64,000 nucleotides of DNA, taken from Cryomorpha ignava (lineage in GTDB: Bacteria > Bacteroidota > Bacteroidia > Flavobacteriales_D > Cryomorphaceae). Below the pieces are notes generated by a model. The model was not told where the DNA came from, did no database searches, and saw only the letters and a list, made by a program, of their open reading frames with translations. This document shows, piece after piece, positions 63,601 through 64,000 of the stretch. Each line of letters opens with the position of its first letter. The first letter of the stretch is position 1. The stretch lies in NCBI RefSeq assembly GCF_010686655.1, contig NZ_JAAGVY010000021.1, forward strand, positions 1-64,000, written 5' to 3'. Made by a program: the position numbers and the translations under genes.

Positions 63601-64000
63601 GGATAGGTTTCTTCGGGGATAAGTTTTCGGGCTTCCTCGTATTTTGCCTTTGCCGGGCTTAGCTCTTCGTCTTTAAATAAATCGTCGGCTTCAACAATCA
63701 GAGCATCGTAGTTTTCTTGCTTTTGTGCGGCAGCCTGCTTTTCGCCAAATATGCTTTGCGCGTCTTTAAGCTTCGATTTGGCTGTAGCATCATCGCTAAA
63801 AATCACAAGAGCTTCGGTATATTTATCAATAGCAGTTTGGTAATCAGTGGCTGTCATCGCCTTGTCTCCATCAGCGATAAGGGCATCAAACGCTTTTTGC
63901 TGCTCGGCTGCATTTGCCAAAGCTGCAATCTTCGCTTCTGCTTCAGCAATTCGTTGCGGCGGATACGCTTCATCGGGCAGCAATTCGCCGGCAGCTTCAT
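60690..64000 (-). CDS. Giant TPR-like repeat protein, 3' part (5' end beyond the window)
   Basis: The frame is open to the right edge, so at least 1100 residues are present and the start is not in the window. Two kinds of TPR-like repeat alternate with a period of about 115-120 residues. One ends in 'LKPDETYPQTQIELID'-type sequence (seven YPxxQI cases: DEAYP, EETYP, DETYP, EEEYP, GEQYP, EEKYP, DEIYP). The other carries 'AIxxYxxALxLxPxxxxAxxKLxxAxA' (five cases). A 300-residue charged coiled coil follows, and a conserved-looking C-terminal domain ends it ('ATLGNKVIITRIVVKGNRGDEYKKVLDKAGNYYFKNG'). Probably a scaffold. No enzyme motif is seen. The cold-shock gene follows after 6 bases. Confidence 0.85.
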   Translation of the reverse strand, partial: EAAGELLPDEAYPPQRIAEAEAKIAALANAAEQQKAFDALIADGDKAMTATDYQTAIDKYTEALVIFSDDATAKSKLKDAQSIFGEKQAAAQKQENYDALIVEADDLFKDEELSPAKAKYEEARKLIPEETYPLDQITKIDARLKALAASAEAQENYDAAMAAGTTAVEGKKYTEAITQFETALGIVPKDKEATSALENAKALKKEFDANQETEAAYAEKLASADKKMANEAFAEARTEYLDAQGLKPDETYPQTQIELIDATLAQRKVEAAKAAEQDALEAEYQKFINAGDAAIGKSDFAEAISRYEDALGVKAGDVIAQAKLDEAKAAQKAKLQASEINEQYTEWITRGDEKLGESALDDALAAYREASQLKAEEEYPKNQIKLIEERIATEAKAAADADAKAKAEQVNALILQGDNMVKESAFENGIVKYNEALALAPERADIQPKIDAAMSKMLAYQEAAGVDEAYEAAISEADKDFGKSNWQRAKASYEQAVQIKSGEQYPKDQITEIEAKIAAEEAAAEAERQKQIQSEFDDFIADGDKSFKKQKYEDALVQYEDALALIPSSELALEKIGEVNELLGALDKELADQRKYDKLVGEGDALFAEADYEMARLKFLDAKELKPEEKYPEKKIQEIDIQLEKLRLAAMANEADALNQQYREAVKSGDALMVDQNYESAITAFEGALELKPDEIYPQGQIERANLMIKEKAEDAARKQRLADRKKTEEEKPKRANEKLSRVNSNSEEQAEQFMRDAREAQEREKYERIKKLKDQQASNVENRENESKEARDAEYNRIAEMKAQDQFAEAKALSDEKAKTSVQYKQALMDSREIRAETHDVLTKEAFDNIRKDAAKRKGWMADRESLHEEQTAKFTKQRENQLKQIQEWSYASAEERMKMSEKIQKEALKRYSENQQAEESRKESIAQIKEWETEIGEQRASLLSNNLEDIKAYAAKNREAQQTSATRQMEKNDRKVTDGARKIQQEKARYSTALDDASAQADIRRAEAAEDLSNVQSNEPKAYNDYFRSQLAENYPAGVSEESATLGNKVIITRIVVKGNRGDEYKKVLDKAGNYYFKNGQSISENTWNRETIEAFNKKD

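Overview
The window comes from a member of the Bacteroidota, most like the Flavobacteriales or Cryomorphaceae-type lineages. The evidence is type IX secretion cargo (two CHU_C 'gliding motility' C-terminal domains, two type A sorting domains), a PorP/SprF protein, several TAnnTTTG -7 promoter elements close to start codons, A-rich rather than Shine-Dalgarno leaders, and many short lipoprotein or signal-peptide proteins. No tRNA, rRNA, CRISPR array, intact transposase or prophage was seen. Everything here was read by eye; no search, structure prediction or statistical test was run.

Layout. 1-11.9 kb: two giant collinear genes (1929 and 1953 aa) without signal peptides, preceded by a nested stem-loop and a -7 element. 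They are the best candidate for an undescribed system. 12.6-16.7 kb: PorP/SprF plus a six-PKD CHU_C adhesin. 17.4-20.6 kb: tandem glucose/sorbosone dehydrogenase paralogues with different C-termini (T9SS tag versus dockerin-like). 20.7-23.8 kb: prfC and a TlpA-like thioredoxin. 24.5-31.8 kb: leucine-rich repeat protein, di-haem peroxidase and a large PhoX-type T9SS protein. 32.4-41.6 kb: envelope block of alpha-2-macroglobulin lipoprotein, a 55-residue membrane protein, PBP1C and a SanA-like protein. 41.8-46.6 kb: second CHU_C protein and a lipoprotein/beta-barrel pair. 46.6-52.8 kb: possible LuxR-type HTH remnant, secreted protein, TRIC channel family, beta-barrel, ychF, DUF4190-like lipoprotein and two small Spy-like helical proteins. 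53.4-58.3 kb: M23/LysM peptidase, PBP1A and an S37-type peptidase. 58.8-64 kb: GINT1-like sugar-related protein, divergent cold-shock protein and a very large TPR-like repeat protein that runs off the right edge.

Most genes serve the cell envelope: peptidoglycan synthesis and hydrolysis (PBP1C, PBP1A, M23), periplasmic protection (A2M), secreted oxidoreductases and T9SS surface proteins. prfC, ychF and the cold-shock gene are housekeeping.

The intergenic DNA is unusually structured. Arrays of seven-base units sit just 3' of at least six genes, always with the T-rich strand as the coding strand. A dispersed repeat family ends in TAGTGTCTGTCC and supplies the TAG stop codon of two unrelated genes. 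Several 130-370 bp segments are bounded by imperfect inverted repeats and look like MITEs.
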